A stretch of DNA of 64,000 nt from contig NZ_OBEB01000001.1 in assembly GCF_900215315.1 (NCBI RefSeq), positions 558,001 through 622,000 of the forward strand, in the 5' to 3' direction. Of the stretch, positions 35,993 through 43,040 are shown one piece after another (the first letter of the stretch is position 1; each line of letters starts with the position of its first letter). Made by a program: the position numbers and the translations under genes. This stretch comes from Arsukibacterium tuosuense (GTDB taxonomy: Bacteria; Pseudomonadota; Gammaproteobacteria; Enterobacterales; Alteromonadaceae). The notes beneath the pieces were generated by a model, which was given only the letters and a program-made list of their open reading frames with translations, had not been told where the DNA came from and made no database searches.

Positions 35993-38289
35993 TAGCCTTT
36001 AGACCGCTGAGTGCTTTTGCCAGCTGTTTTACCCTGCACCCTGCCTGAATTGTCGCTGACCTTGCTGGCTTTAGGCCCAAATGGTTTTTTGCCATTTTTA
36101 GCAATCGCCTTTGCCGCCGGGTTTAAGCCGGTGTGGCGGCTAAGCGCCGGCTTCCCGCCTTTACCAGGCTTTTTAAACAGCTCGTCTTTGCTTTCTTCCG
36201 GCACTAAACAGCCTTTGCTGCGGCCAATTAAGTGCTTTAAGCCCATTTTAATCAACGCTTCACGAATTTGCGGCCAGCCTTTCGGGTCATGGTAGCGCAG
36301 TATTGCCTTGTGCAACCGGCGCTGCCGCTCGCCTTTTGGCACCGGCACCACTTCGTCATTGGCTTTATTAATGTTTTTCAGCGAGTTCATTTCAGTATGG
36401 TAAATGGTGGTCGCGTTGGCCATTGGGCTGGGGTAAAAGTTCTGCACCTGATCCAGCTTAAAATCACGCTCTTTTAACCACAATGCTAAGTTCACCATAT
36501 CCATATCGGTGGTACCCGGGTGGGCGGCAATAAAATACGGAATTAAATACTGCTCTTTACCGGCTTCTTTACTGAAACGGTCAAACATTTCTTTAAATTT
36601 GTCATAGGCACCCATGCCCGGTTTCATCATCTTCGATAATGGGCCTTCTTCGGTATGCTCCGGTGCTATTTTTAAATAGCCGCCGACATGGTGCTGCACC
36701 AGTTCGCGCACATAGTTCGGGTCTTCCACGGCCAAATCATAACGCACACCCGAGGCAATCAGCACTTTCTTAATGCCGGGTAAATTACGGGCCTCACGGT
36801 ACAACTCAACCGTCGGGCTTTGATCAGTATCCATATGCTCGCATATGGTCGGATATACACAAGAAGGCCTGCGACAGGTTTGCTCGGCTTTTGGATTTTT
36901 ACAGTTTAAGCGATACATATTGGCGGTTGGGCCGCCAAGATCGGATATCACGCCGGTAAACCCGGGTACTTTGTCGCGAATATCCTTTATCTCCTGCATT
37001 ATCGATTCTTTCGAGCGGCTTTGAATAACCCGGCCTTCGTGTTCGGTAATTGAGCAGAACGAGCAGCCACCAAAGCAGCCGCGCATAATATTGACCGAGG
37101 TTTTAATCATCTCGTAAGCAGGAATTTTCTCCTTGCCATACACCGGGTGCGGCACCCGCTGATATGGCAGGCCAAACACCAAGTCCATCTCTTCAGTGCT
37201 AAGTGGAAACGCCGGTGGGTTTACCCACAAATGGCGGTCGCCATGGCGCTGCATAATGGCACGGGCACAACCCGGATTCGTTTCCTGGTGTAAAATGCGT
37301 GAGGCATGGGCATACAGCGGTTTATTAACGCTTACCTGCTCAAACGCCGGCAGTTTAACGTAGGTTTGCTCCCACGGCTTTTGTCGCGCTGGCTGCACCA
37401 TTATTGGCTTGGCTTCCACATCGGCTGGCTTGCTTAAATCAATGCCAGCCTTGGCAAACTCAGAGTAGCTGCTACAGCCAACATCATCGGCGCCGTAAGG
37501 GTTAGAAATCGGGTCTATCTTGCCAATTTTATCAATGGCGGTGGAGTCCACGCCACGCCAACCGGGCAACGGCTCTTTGCGGATAACCGCGGTGCCGCGC
37601 ACATCCTGAATTTCACTGACTGGTATGCCGCTGGCAATCCGGTACGCCACTTCAATTAACGGCCGCTCGGCATTACCATAAATTAAAATATCGGCTTTAG
37701 CGTCAAATATGACCGAGCGGCGTATTTTCTCTGACCAGTAATCATAGTGGGCAATGCGGCGCAAACTGGCTTCAATGCCACCAATAATGACCGGCACATC
37801 TTTATAGGCTTCTTTGCAGCGCTGAGTATATACCGTAACGGCGCGGTCTGGCCGCTTGCCGCCAATATCACCAGCGGTATAGGCATCGTCATGGCGCAAC
37901 TTTTTATCGGCGGTGTAGCGGTTAATCATCGAATCCATATTGCCGGCCGACACCCCATAAAACAGGTTCGGCTTGCCCAGGCGCATAAAGTCATCTTTGC
38001 TATGCCAGTCCGGCTGACAAATCAGGCCAACCCGGTAACCCTGGGCTTCTAACATCCGCCCGACTACCGCCATACCAAAGCTGGGGTGGTCAACATAGGC
38101 ATCGCCCACAACCAGAATGACATCGCAGCTGTCCCAGCCAAGCTGGTCCATTTCTTTGCGTGACATCGGTAAAAACGGCGCCGTGCCATAGCACTCGGCC
38201 CAGTATTTTGGATAAGAGAATAAGTCACGCTCAGGCGCCATCCGTGCTACAGGGGCAGATTTGCGGGAAACGATAGCAGCAGTGGACAT
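35992..38289 (-). CDS. ygiQ: YgiQ family radical SAM protein
   Basis: A 765-residue radical SAM protein. The B12-binding-like N-terminal domain contains [20 protein letters not shown] and [19 protein letters not shown]. The iron-sulfur motif CX3CX2C appears in [19 protein letters not shown]. The C-terminal tail is basic and low in complexity ([15 protein letters not shown] onward). YgiQ proteins are widespread and their substrate is not known. A candidate -10 element lies about 35 bases upstream. The downstream thpR gene is coupled to it. Confidence 0.92.
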   Translation of the reverse strand: MSTAAIVSRKSAPVARMAPERDLFSYPKYWAECYGTAPFLPMSRKEMDQLGWDSCDVILVVGDAYVDHPSFGMAVVGRMLEAQGYRVGLICQPDWHSKDDFMRLGKPNLFYGVSAGNMDSMINRYTADKKLRHDDAYTAGDIGGKRPDRAVTVYTQRCKEAYKDVPVIIGGIEASLRRIAHYDYWSEKIRRSVIFDAKADILIYGNAERPLIEVAYRIASGIPVSEIQDVRGTAVIRKEPLPGWRGVDSTAIDKIGKIDPISNPYGADDVGCSSYSEFAKAGIDLSKPADVEAKPIMVQPARQKPWEQTYVKLPAFEQVSVNKPLYAHASRILHQETNPGCARAIMQRHGDRHLWVNPPAFPLSTEEMDLVFGLPYQRVPHPVYGKEKIPAYEMIKTSVNIMRGCFGGCSFCSITEHEGRVIQSRSKESIMQEIKDIRDKVPGFTGVISDLGGPTANMYRLNCKNPKAEQTCRRPSCVYPTICEHMDTDQSPTVELYREARNLPGIKKVLIASGVRYDLAVEDPNYVRELVQHHVGGYLKIAPEHTEEGPLSKMMKPGMGAYDKFKEMFDRFSKEAGKEQYLIPYFIAAHPGTTDMDMVNLALWLKERDFKLDQVQNFYPSPMANATTIYHTEMNSLKNINKANDEVVPVPKGERQRRLHKAILRYHDPKGWPQIREALIKMGLKHLIGRSKGCLVPEESKDELFKKPGKGGKPALSRHTGLNPAAKAIAKNGKKPFGPKASKVSDNSGRVQGKTAGKSTQRSKG

Positions 38290-38321
38290 AAATTAGGCAC
38301 CTGAGTGAAGCAAGGGCGCGT

Positions 38322-38327
38322 ATTATA
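38322..38327 (-). promoter_or_regulatory. Candidate -10 element for ygiQ-thpR
   Basis: TATAAT on the minus strand, preceded by TTG, lies 33 bases before the ygiQ ATG. No convincing -35 element accompanies it. Confidence 0.35.
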
Positions 38328-38419
38328 CAAGGAGTGACGGGGAAAGGCGAATGGTGGTAAGTTCTAATTGGCGCATAAATCTCTCACGCAAAAATTCAAT
38401 TTTTTACAATAGGTTGGAC

Positions 38420-39073
38420 TTACACAAATACACCTAGTACTGCAGAATATAGAATCAGAAAAATTGACCAAGCCTGCGTTGTATAGCCACCAACATGAAT
38501 TTCCTTCACCTTATCCAGCAGATGGTCGCTGCGTTGCGTAATAACAGATTCAAGTCGTTTAACACTCTCATTCACGTGACCTTCTAGCCGCCTTCTATCA
38601 TCAGCCTCTGTTGCGATGGCTTTTCTATGTATATCAAGTGTTTTTTCGATTTCTGCTAACCGCTCTTCAATGGAAATATTTGCTTTTTTATGTGTGAAAC
38701 TGACATCGCCTACAGCGTGAAACATCGGCAACATAGATTCGACTTTTATGGAGTGCTTTTGCTTAAACCACAACCGCCACCAAGCTTTCAGTTTGTCTGA
38801 AAAATACACCAATAATTTAGTGCCTGTGAGCGAGTGTAATTTTTTGTCTAGGTCCAACAACAGAAGCCCAATGCCAGCGAACTGCGATAAAGCTATTGCA
38901 ATTTTCCAAACTAGCTCACTGGTATCTGAGGACATACAAGCTAAATCGTAGCGTTCCCAGCAAGTTTGAGAATATCCAAAATACCAATAAGTAAACCATG
39001 AAATAGCCATCATTAAAATGATGTGTTTAGGGCCTCTAAGCAGTAATCGCCAGCGTCCCTTCAAATGCTTCAT
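38420..39073 (-). CDS. Hypothetical membrane protein with a coiled-coil segment
   Basis: A 217-residue protein. The start at 39073 is chosen because AGGGAA lies 5-6 bases upstream; a frame from 39097 has no such site. Hydrophobic segments occur near residues 18-35, 55-75 and at the C-terminus (SIFLILYSAVLGVFV). A charged helical stretch between (SIEERLAEIEKTLDIHRKAI, then RRLEGHVNESVKRLESVI) looks like a coiled coil. The family is not recognised. It begins a more AT-rich accessory region that runs to about 43 kb. Confidence 0.6.
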   Translation of the reverse strand: MKHLKGRWRLLLRGPKHIILMMAISWFTYWYFGYSQTCWERYDLACMSSDTSELVWKIAIALSQFAGIGLLLLDLDKKLHSLTGTKLLVYFSDKLKAWWRLWFKQKHSIKVESMLPMFHAVGDVSFTHKKANISIEERLAEIEKTLDIHRKAIATEADDRRRLEGHVNESVKRLESVITQRSDHLLDKVKEIHVGGYTTQAWSIFLILYSAVLGVFV

Positions 39074-39129
39074 CTGTATTTCCCTGATAAAAACCAAGTA
39101 TATGGTTTGCTCGGAGTTACCCTGTGCAA

Positions 39130-39236
39130 ATAGCAGCTAAGTTAACTTAAATTCACTGTCACATTTACCGAAAAACTGAACTTGGTCAAGGCTTTATTTG
39201 CTGAAAAAATAAGGGCGCAATAATGCGCCCCCAACT
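39130..39236 (-). repeat. Accessory-region repeat, copy 1, with terminator hairpin
   Basis: This stretch resembles 41584-41672: both contain ACATTT-CCGAAAA, CTTGGTCAAGGCTTTATTTG and GGGCGCAATAATGCGCCC. The hairpin (39213-39230) has a 7-bp stem and a 4-base loop. On the minus strand it is followed by TTATTTTTT, so it can end transcription of the gene at 39309-39836. Confidence 0.7.
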
Positions 39237-39244
39237 GATTAAGC

Positions 39245-39279
39245 TCTAGCATCTAGCATCTAGCATCTAGCATCTAGCT
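39245..39279. repeat. Tandem heptanucleotide repeat (TCTAGCA)
   Basis: About five copies of a 7-bp unit TCTAGCA lie head to tail in the 3' flank of the 39309-39836 gene. The units are identical, suggesting recent slippage. They lie outside any coding sequence. Confidence 0.8.
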
Positions 39280-39308
39280 AATATATTGCCTACTACCTCA
39301 TAAAAGAT

Positions 39309-39836
39309 CTAAATTTCAGTAATAAAAATACTGGAAGTTACCCCCCACGCTGCATTCTTCAGCTTATCGCTTGTGTTCTTACAATCTGAGTTTTCACTTA
39401 CCTCATCAGAATAATTGAACATTACATACGTTTGGTTTCCGATGGCGTATGCTACAAATAACTCACACTTGCTATTTTCCGACTCAATCAAGTACTCAAC
39501 ACCAGCAATATTGATATTAGAAAACTCCCCGACAACCTTTTGACTATTTACAACTTGGTGTTCAACCCTTGCATACATTTTTCTATAGAATAGTTCAGCA
39601 AAATCTTCAAGTAACGGATAGGGATTTCGAGTATCTTTATGGACAAAGGCTGTAGAAAATATATTTCGGTCCTCCAGGAAAAATTGAACATTCGTTCCTG
39701 CACCATCTACTTTTTTAACGTTTTTAGTTGCTGATATTTTTATACCTGAAGTCGGGATTTCGTATAAAACTTCCTTAGAAAAAGCACTAAAAGAAATAAC
39801 GAATAAAACTAATATCAGTATCAGACAATTTTTCAA
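39309..39836 (-). CDS. Hypothetical exported protein
   Basis: A 175-residue protein with a signal peptide (MKNCLILILVLFVISFSAFS, cleavage near SAFSKE). It starts at TTG, supported by AAGGAAAG 5 bases upstream. The mature part is mainly beta-type with a cysteine pair (SKCELF and NSDCKN). No family is recognised. The gene is clearly more AT-rich than the surrounding core genes, which with its location suggests acquisition by transfer. Confidence 0.6.
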   Translation of the reverse strand: MKNCLILILVLFVISFSAFSKEVLYEIPTSGIKISATKNVKKVDGAGTNVQFFLEDRNIFSTAFVHKDTRNPYPLLEDFAELFYRKMYARVEHQVVNSQKVVGEFSNINIAGVEYLIESENSKCELFVAYAIGNQTYVMFNYSDEVSENSDCKNTSDKLKNAAWGVTSSIFITEI

Positions 39837-39949
39837 TTTTCTTTCCTTGGTTGTTTAAGCTTATGGTCAAGCGTTTTTATTTGCCCGAACGACTGGTATG
39901 GCGCTAAAAACGTTCAGACAATCTTTTCCCGGCTATATTTGACAAAAAA

Positions 39950-40005
39950 TTTAACCTGGTCAAGGGTTTATTTGCTGCAAAACTAAGGGCGCAATAATGC
40001 GCCCC
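39950..40005 (-). repeat. Accessory-region repeat, copy 2, with hairpin
   Basis: Contains CCTGGTCAAGGGTTTATTTG and the hairpin GGGCGCAATAATGCGCCC at 39987-40004, as in the copies at 39130 and 41584. On the minus strand the hairpin is followed by TTAGTTTTG, a weak T-tract. It lies downstream of the antitoxin gene at 40073. Confidence 0.65.
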
Positions 40006-40031
40006 TACTTTGGTTTGATGTACTGGCCAGC

Positions 40032-40068
40032 TTAATGTACGGCCAGTTGGTGGTAGAACCCAGGGTTG
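40032..40068 (-). pseudogene. Remnant of an antitoxin gene 3' end
   Basis: CGGCCAGTTG-TGGTAGAAC and the flanking GCCAGCTTAATG match the end of the intact antitoxin gene at 41697 (its C-terminal codons and stop). Here they stand alone directly behind an unrelated HTH antitoxin gene. Confidence 0.5.
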
Positions 40069-40072
40069 TTGT

Positions 40073-40375
40073 CTATACCGTAAAACCGTAATGAGTGCCG
40101 TCCGGCAGTTCGATATCTAACCGTAGTTTACCGCCAGAGGCTTCTACATAGCGTTTAAGCGATGATAACTTAAGATCGCGGCCCGGTTTCTCCATATCAG
40201 ATACCGAAGGCTGTTTCACATTAAGTGCTGCAGCAATGTCTTTCTGAGTCAGATTCATACGTTCACGTAATTCTGCCAGGTGAATATTCAGCAATATTTC
40301 AGCAGCCTGCTCTTTGGCACTTGCCACTACTTCAGGTTTTTCCTGCGCCAGTATTTGTTCCAGTGTTCTTGCCAT
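40073..40375 (-). CDS. XRE-family antitoxin-like HTH protein
   Basis: A 100-residue protein with a central helix-turn-helix (ERMNLTQKDIAAALNVKQPS, about residues 38-57). The C-terminal part (SLKRYVEASGGKLRLDIELP) is typical of HigA-type antitoxins. AGGAG lies 8 bases before the ATG. The position immediately upstream, where a HigB toxin would be expected, holds only a short open remnant, so it is probably an orphan antitoxin. An inverted repeat at 40491-40528 may be its operator. Confidence 0.75.
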   Translation of the reverse strand: MARTLEQILAQEKPEVVASAKEQAAEILLNIHLAELRERMNLTQKDIAAALNVKQPSVSDMEKPGRDLKLSSLKRYVEASGGKLRLDIELPDGTHYGFTV

Positions 40376-40380
40376 AACCG

Positions 40381-40488
40381 TTACTCCTGCTGCAATGCCT
40401 GTAAATGCTTACGAAATTCCTCATCAGCCAGCGCTATCATAGTTTGATAAAAACGATTTCTTTGCCTGCTTACATAAGCTGTCCTTAG
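40381..40488 (-). pseudogene. Possible toxin-gene remnant upstream of the 40375 antitoxin
   Basis: A short open frame of about 35 codons (ending FRKHLQALQQE) stops 5 bases before the antitoxin ATG, the spacing of an upstream partner gene. It has no N-terminal part: a TAG bounds it at its 5' end, and the only ATG with a Shine-Dalgarno-like AAGGAC is followed at once by TAA in another frame. An internal deletion of a toxin gene is the simplest reading. Family identity could not be established. Confidence 0.35.
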
Positions 40489-40490
40489 CT

Positions 40491-40528
40491 AATATAGCTT
40501 AAAACATATATAGGTTAAAGGCTATATT
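40491..40528. promoter_or_regulatory. Inverted repeat, candidate antitoxin operator
   Basis: AATATAGC (40491-40498) and GCTATATT (40521-40528) are perfect 8-bp inverted repeats in an AT-rich stretch upstream of the toxin remnant and HTH gene. This is a plausible autoregulatory operator. Confidence 0.4.
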
Positions 40529-40628
40529 TTCAATTCAATAACTCTAAATGACAATTAATTGTGAATTAAAAGAAACACAAGAAAAGAAGTCTGTTTTTAT
40601 CAGCTCGTAGCGATTACGCGAAGAACAA

Positions 40629-40646
40629 GGACGCAATAATGCGCCC
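40629..40646 (-). repeat. Accessory-region hairpin repeat, copy 3 (degenerate)
   Basis: GGACGCAATAATGCGCCC differs by one base from the hairpin in the other copies. On the minus strand it lies just downstream of the antitoxin remnant at 40674-40790, the same relative position as in the intact module at 41697. Confidence 0.6.
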
Positions 40647-40673
40647 GTACGTTGTTTTGCTGTGGCGGCCAGC

Positions 40674-40790
40674 TTAATCCGCGGCCAGTTGATGGTAGAA
40701 CTCGGGGGTTATCCTGGATAGTAGCCAGCACTTTGGCAGACAGGCCGGTTGGGTTGCGGCTTGCGCTCCAAGCTACAATAGTAGCCCAAG
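40674..40790 (-). pseudogene. Frameshifted 3' fragment of a NadS/HigA-type antitoxin gene
   Basis: The DNA matches 41699-41800, the C-terminal coding part of the intact antitoxin, including ATAGTAGCCAGCACTTTGGC and GGCCAGTTGATGGTAGAACT. A run of five C/G replaces four, shifting the frame before the conserved C-terminal DNPEFYHQLAAH. Similarity fades near 40790, and no start or toxin partner remains. It is a decayed duplicate. Confidence 0.7.
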
Positions 40791-40814
40791 CTTTAATTTT
40801 GCTTTCAATTAGTA

Positions 40815-41327
40815 TCAGACAGCCTGATGATAATAAATATGATCGGCATAACGCTTACCGGCAATGGTATGGGCATCCGGTATTATTGCTGCCAGACTAA
40901 AACCTGCTTTTTCCAATACCCGCTCTGAACCAACATTGCCCTCAGTGACCACTGCTTTAAATTTAACAATGTCCTGGGTTGCTTTCGCCCAGTCTACTAG
41001 CGCCGTTAGCGATTCAGTGCCAAAACCCCTGCCATAAAACTGCGGCAACAGCAGATAGCCCACTTCTGCTTCGCCACTGGTTAAACACAAGCCGGTGACG
41101 CCTATCGCTTGCCCTGTTTCACGCAAAATAATGGTAAGACACAGCCAATGTTCAGCGGCGTTATGCCAGGGCGTTAACCGATGCTGAAACTTTTGTTGCA
41201 GCTCAGCTTCAGTCGGCGGATCAAAACACAAAGCAATTACATCAGCCTCAGTGTGCAAAGCTTGAAACAACGGCCAGTCGGCTGCGGTGAGTGGAACCAT
41301 AGTTAAATAAGAAGTTGTTATCTTCAT
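40815..41327 (-). CDS. GNAT-family N-acetyltransferase
   Basis: A 170-residue protein of the RimJ/RimL-like acetyltransferase group. The acetyl-CoA loop is in LLPQFYGRGFGTESLTALVD, and the C-terminal GNVGSERVLEKAGFSLAA is the usual GNAT segment (N-x-x-S-x-R-V-L-E-K-x-G-F). It begins MKITTSYLTMVPLTAADW. The substrate is unknown. It sits alone between toxin-antitoxin fragments. Confidence 0.85.
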   Translation of the reverse strand: MKITTSYLTMVPLTAADWPLFQALHTEADVIALCFDPPTEAELQQKFQHRLTPWHNAAEHWLCLTIILRETGQAIGVTGLCLTSGEAEVGYLLLPQFYGRGFGTESLTALVDWAKATQDIVKFKAVVTEGNVGSERVLEKAGFSLAAIIPDAHTIAGKRYADHIYYHQAV

Positions 41328-41392
41328 TTCAGGCTACTTAATATTTTTCAGTGCTGTGCGCTATGCCGGCACTATGCCAGCATTAACATGCC

Positions 41393-41566
41393 CTATTCGT
41401 CTGAGCGAAAAATGCAGTGTTTGGCAAAGTCTTTCGCTTCGTTGGCGCTCCAGTCGCCTTTGGGTTTGTTTTCTAACTGCTCACACCATTTTTTCGAGCC
41501 TACTTCTGGGGCACAACCTGTCAGTAGTAAAGCTGTTGCCAGTAAGATTAACGCTGCTAATTTCAT
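41393..41566 (-). CDS. DUF3012 small lipoprotein
   Basis: A 57-residue protein. The signal peptide ends with a lipobox (LLLTGC, Cys at residue 18). The mature peptide APEVGSKKWCEQLENKPKGD, then WSANEAKDFAKHCIF, is the DUF3012 pattern with two cysteines. AAGG lies 7-8 bases before the ATG. It is anchored to a membrane by lipid; the role is unknown. Confidence 0.8.
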   Translation of the reverse strand: MKLAALILLATALLLTGCAPEVGSKKWCEQLENKPKGDWSANEAKDFAKHCIFRSDE

Positions 41567-41583
41567 TATTTTACCTTTTCACG

Positions 41584-41672
41584 CTTAAATTGCCGATTAC
41601 ATTTGCCGAAAAGCCAAGCTTGGTCAAGGCTTTATTTGCTGCAAAAACAAAGGGCGCAATAATGCGCCCGTA
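41584..41672 (-). repeat. Accessory-region repeat, copy 4, with terminator of the toxin-antitoxin module
   Basis: CTTGGTCAAGGCTTTATTTG and the hairpin GGGCGCAATAATGCGCCC (41652-41669) match copies at 39130 and 39950. On the minus strand the hairpin is followed by TTTGTTTTTG, so it works as the terminator of the antitoxin gene ending at 41697. Confidence 0.75.
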
Positions 41673-41696
41673 AGATGGTTTGGTGTACCAGCCAGC

Positions 41697-41981
41697 TTAA
41701 TGCGCGGCCAGTTGATGGTAGAACTCGGGGTTATCCTGAATAGTAGCCAGCACTTTGGCGGCCAGGCCAGTTGGGTTGCGGCGTTTGCTTTCCCAGCTTT
41801 TAATAGTATCAACACTGGTGCCCAGTGCCTGGGCTAATTGCGCCTGAGTGATGGCTAAGCTTTCGCGCAGGGTTTTAACATCAGCCACTTCATAGCGGGT
41901 TATCCGGCTTGCTTGTTTTCGGCCTTGCTTAATATCCACCGCTTCGGCCAGAGAATTCTTTAAATCATTAAAGATACTCAT
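41697..41981 (-). CDS. NadS/HigA-type HTH antitoxin
   Basis: A 94-residue protein with a helix-turn-helix near residues 38-65 (SLAITQAQLAQALGTSVDTI). MSIFNDLKNSLAEAVDIKQG and the C-terminal LAAKVLATIQDNPEFYHQL match antitoxins paired with RelE/HigB-type toxins. The toxin gene precedes it by one base, which is the higBA order. GAGG precedes the ATG. It probably represses its own operon through the dyad at 42347-42359. Damaged copies of its 3' end occur at 40032 and 40674. Confidence 0.88.
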   Translation of the reverse strand: MSIFNDLKNSLAEAVDIKQGRKQASRITRYEVADVKTLRESLAITQAQLAQALGTSVDTIKSWESKRRNPTGLAAKVLATIQDNPEFYHQLAAH

Positions 41982-41982
41982 A

Positions 41983-42318
41983 CTACACCTCGCCTTTAAG
42001 TAACTTGGTTAACTGTTTTAAATCGGCTTTTTCAGCTGCAGTCAGGCTGTCTTTTTCGTTTTTGGCATAGGCCAGCAACAAATAGATAATTTCTGCCGTT
42101 GCCAGAAAATAGATGACTCTGGCGCTACCACTTTTCCCTTGGCCGTCAGTTGCCATGCGCACCTTGCGTAGCCCTCCAGTGCCTGAGATTAGATCGCCCT
42201 TCATCGGCTGAGCAATAAGATCTTGTTGCAGTATCCTAAGTTCGTCATCAGTAGCAATTTGCTTGATCTGCTTGGTAAACACCGATGTTTCGATAAACTC
42301 GATGGCATGCCATGTCAA
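41983..42318 (-). CDS. RelE/HigB-family toxin
   Basis: A 111-residue toxin. IAQPMKGDLISGTGGLRKVR, then SGSARVIYFLATAEIIYLLL and KNEKDSLTAAEKADLKQL are characteristic of RelE/HigB2-type mRNA interferases. Translation appears to start at TTG (42316-42318), placed 7 bases after AGGAGG; the nearby ATG is in another frame. A weak start behind a strong ribosome site may limit toxin yield relative to antitoxin. It would cleave mRNA on ribosomes unless bound by the antitoxin encoded next. Confidence 0.88.
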   Translation of the reverse strand: MTWHAIEFIETSVFTKQIKQIATDDELRILQQDLIAQPMKGDLISGTGGLRKVRMATDGQGKSGSARVIYFLATAEIIYLLLAYAKNEKDSLTAAEKADLKQLTKLLKGEV

Positions 42319-42346
42319 AACTTACCTCCTTGTAAGCCACTGCAGA

Positions 42347-42379
42347 TGTACATAGTACACCTTTAGGGTTGATTGTCCA
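42347..42379 (-). promoter_or_regulatory. Promoter and operator of the 42318-41697 toxin-antitoxin operon
   Basis: On the minus strand TGGACA (42379-42374) and TACTAT (42357-42352) are 16 bases apart. The perfect dyad TGTAC-ATA-GTACA (42347-42359) covers the -10 element, fitting autorepression by the HTH antitoxin. Confidence 0.55.
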
Positions 42380-42406
42380 GATAAATACTAGTGGCCAGAA
42401 AACTGA

Positions 42407-42424
42407 GGGCGCAATGATGCTGCC
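42407..42424 (-). repeat. Accessory-region hairpin repeat, copy 5 (degenerate)
   Basis: GGGCGCAATGATGC-TGCCC resembles the hairpin of the other copies with small changes. It lies downstream, on the minus strand, of the broken toxin gene ending at 42486. Confidence 0.5.
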
Positions 42425-42485
42425 CTATTGTGGTGAAACCTGATGAGAATTGGTAATAGCTGATACTAACAGTCTAGAAAATGCC

Positions 42486-42716
42486 TTAGTACTTTTTATA
42501 CACCTCGCCTCTTGGTTTAGCATCGAGGATGAGGACTTCTAATTCTGTATCGTTTATTCGGTAAACAATCCGGTGATGACCAACACGGTATCTGTATGTA
42601 TCAACATAACCGGTTAATAAAATAGCACCATGCAATTTTGGATTCTCCGCGATTTGTTCTAAAGCGGAAATGACCCGGTCACGAAATCTTGCAGACTTTG
42701 AGAACCACTTAAATCT
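42486..42716 (-). pseudogene. RelE/ParE-type toxin lacking its N-terminus
   Basis: A 76-codon open frame bounded upstream by TAA (42717-42719) encodes RDRVISALEQIAENPKLHGA, then YVDTYRYRVGHHRIVYRIND and DAKPRGEVYKKY, the core and C-terminus of a RelE-type toxin. There is no ATG, GTG or well-placed TTG start. The residues expected between FSKSA and RFRD in such toxins seem missing. It overlaps the antitoxin gene by 58 bp, unusual for such pairs. A deletion near the junction is the likely cause. Confidence 0.6.
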
Positions 42717-42919
42717 TTACTTCGCTCGTCAACAAAGCTGACATCAGTGTTATTGTCTAATTGATCAAGAAACCATTCGTATTGCTCCGCGGTAAGAATA
42801 GCGCCTAAGGTTTTTCCATTCTTGGTAAGAACCAGTTCGCTTTTCTGAGAGCCCAGAGCATCAACAAAGCTCTTAATAGCTTCTAAGTCAGTGATTTCTG
42901 TTTCGTTATAATTTTCCAT
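42659..42919 (-). CDS. Phd/YefM-type antitoxin, probably with an altered C-terminus
   Basis: An 86-residue protein. SFVDALGSQKSELVLTKNGK and TLGAILTAEQYEWFLDQLDN are the DNA-binding half of Phd/YefM antitoxins. GGAG lies 6-7 bases before the ATG. The last 20 residues (after DERSKDL) are read from DNA that encodes the toxin in another frame, so the natural toxin-binding tail may have been replaced after a deletion. If still made, it may bind DNA but not neutralise a toxin. Confidence 0.7.
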   Translation of the reverse strand: MENYNETEITDLEAIKSFVDALGSQKSELVLTKNGKTLGAILTAEQYEWFLDQLDNNTDVSFVDERSKDLSGSQSLQDFVTGSFPL

Positions 42920-43040
42920 TCTTTACTCCACTAAATTGGAATGAGGTAGATACTGCCAAAATAAAAACCAAATATCAAACATTAATTAAACAATAAATTC
43001 ACACCCTGAGAGTTTCCTCCGGCAAAACTTGTTGAATGCG

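Noticed and set aside
39245-39279. CRISPR array
   Set aside because: Units are 7 bp, contiguous and without spacers.
40652-40900. Small gene on the plus strand
   Set aside because: It lies antisense to the antitoxin fragment and the acetyltransferase 3' end and has no ribosome site.
39100-42430. Chromosomal integron cassette array
   Set aside because: Small same-strand genes with a repeated 3' flank suggested cassettes, but the flank lacks the attC core sites and long imperfect palindromes, and no integrase gene is present.
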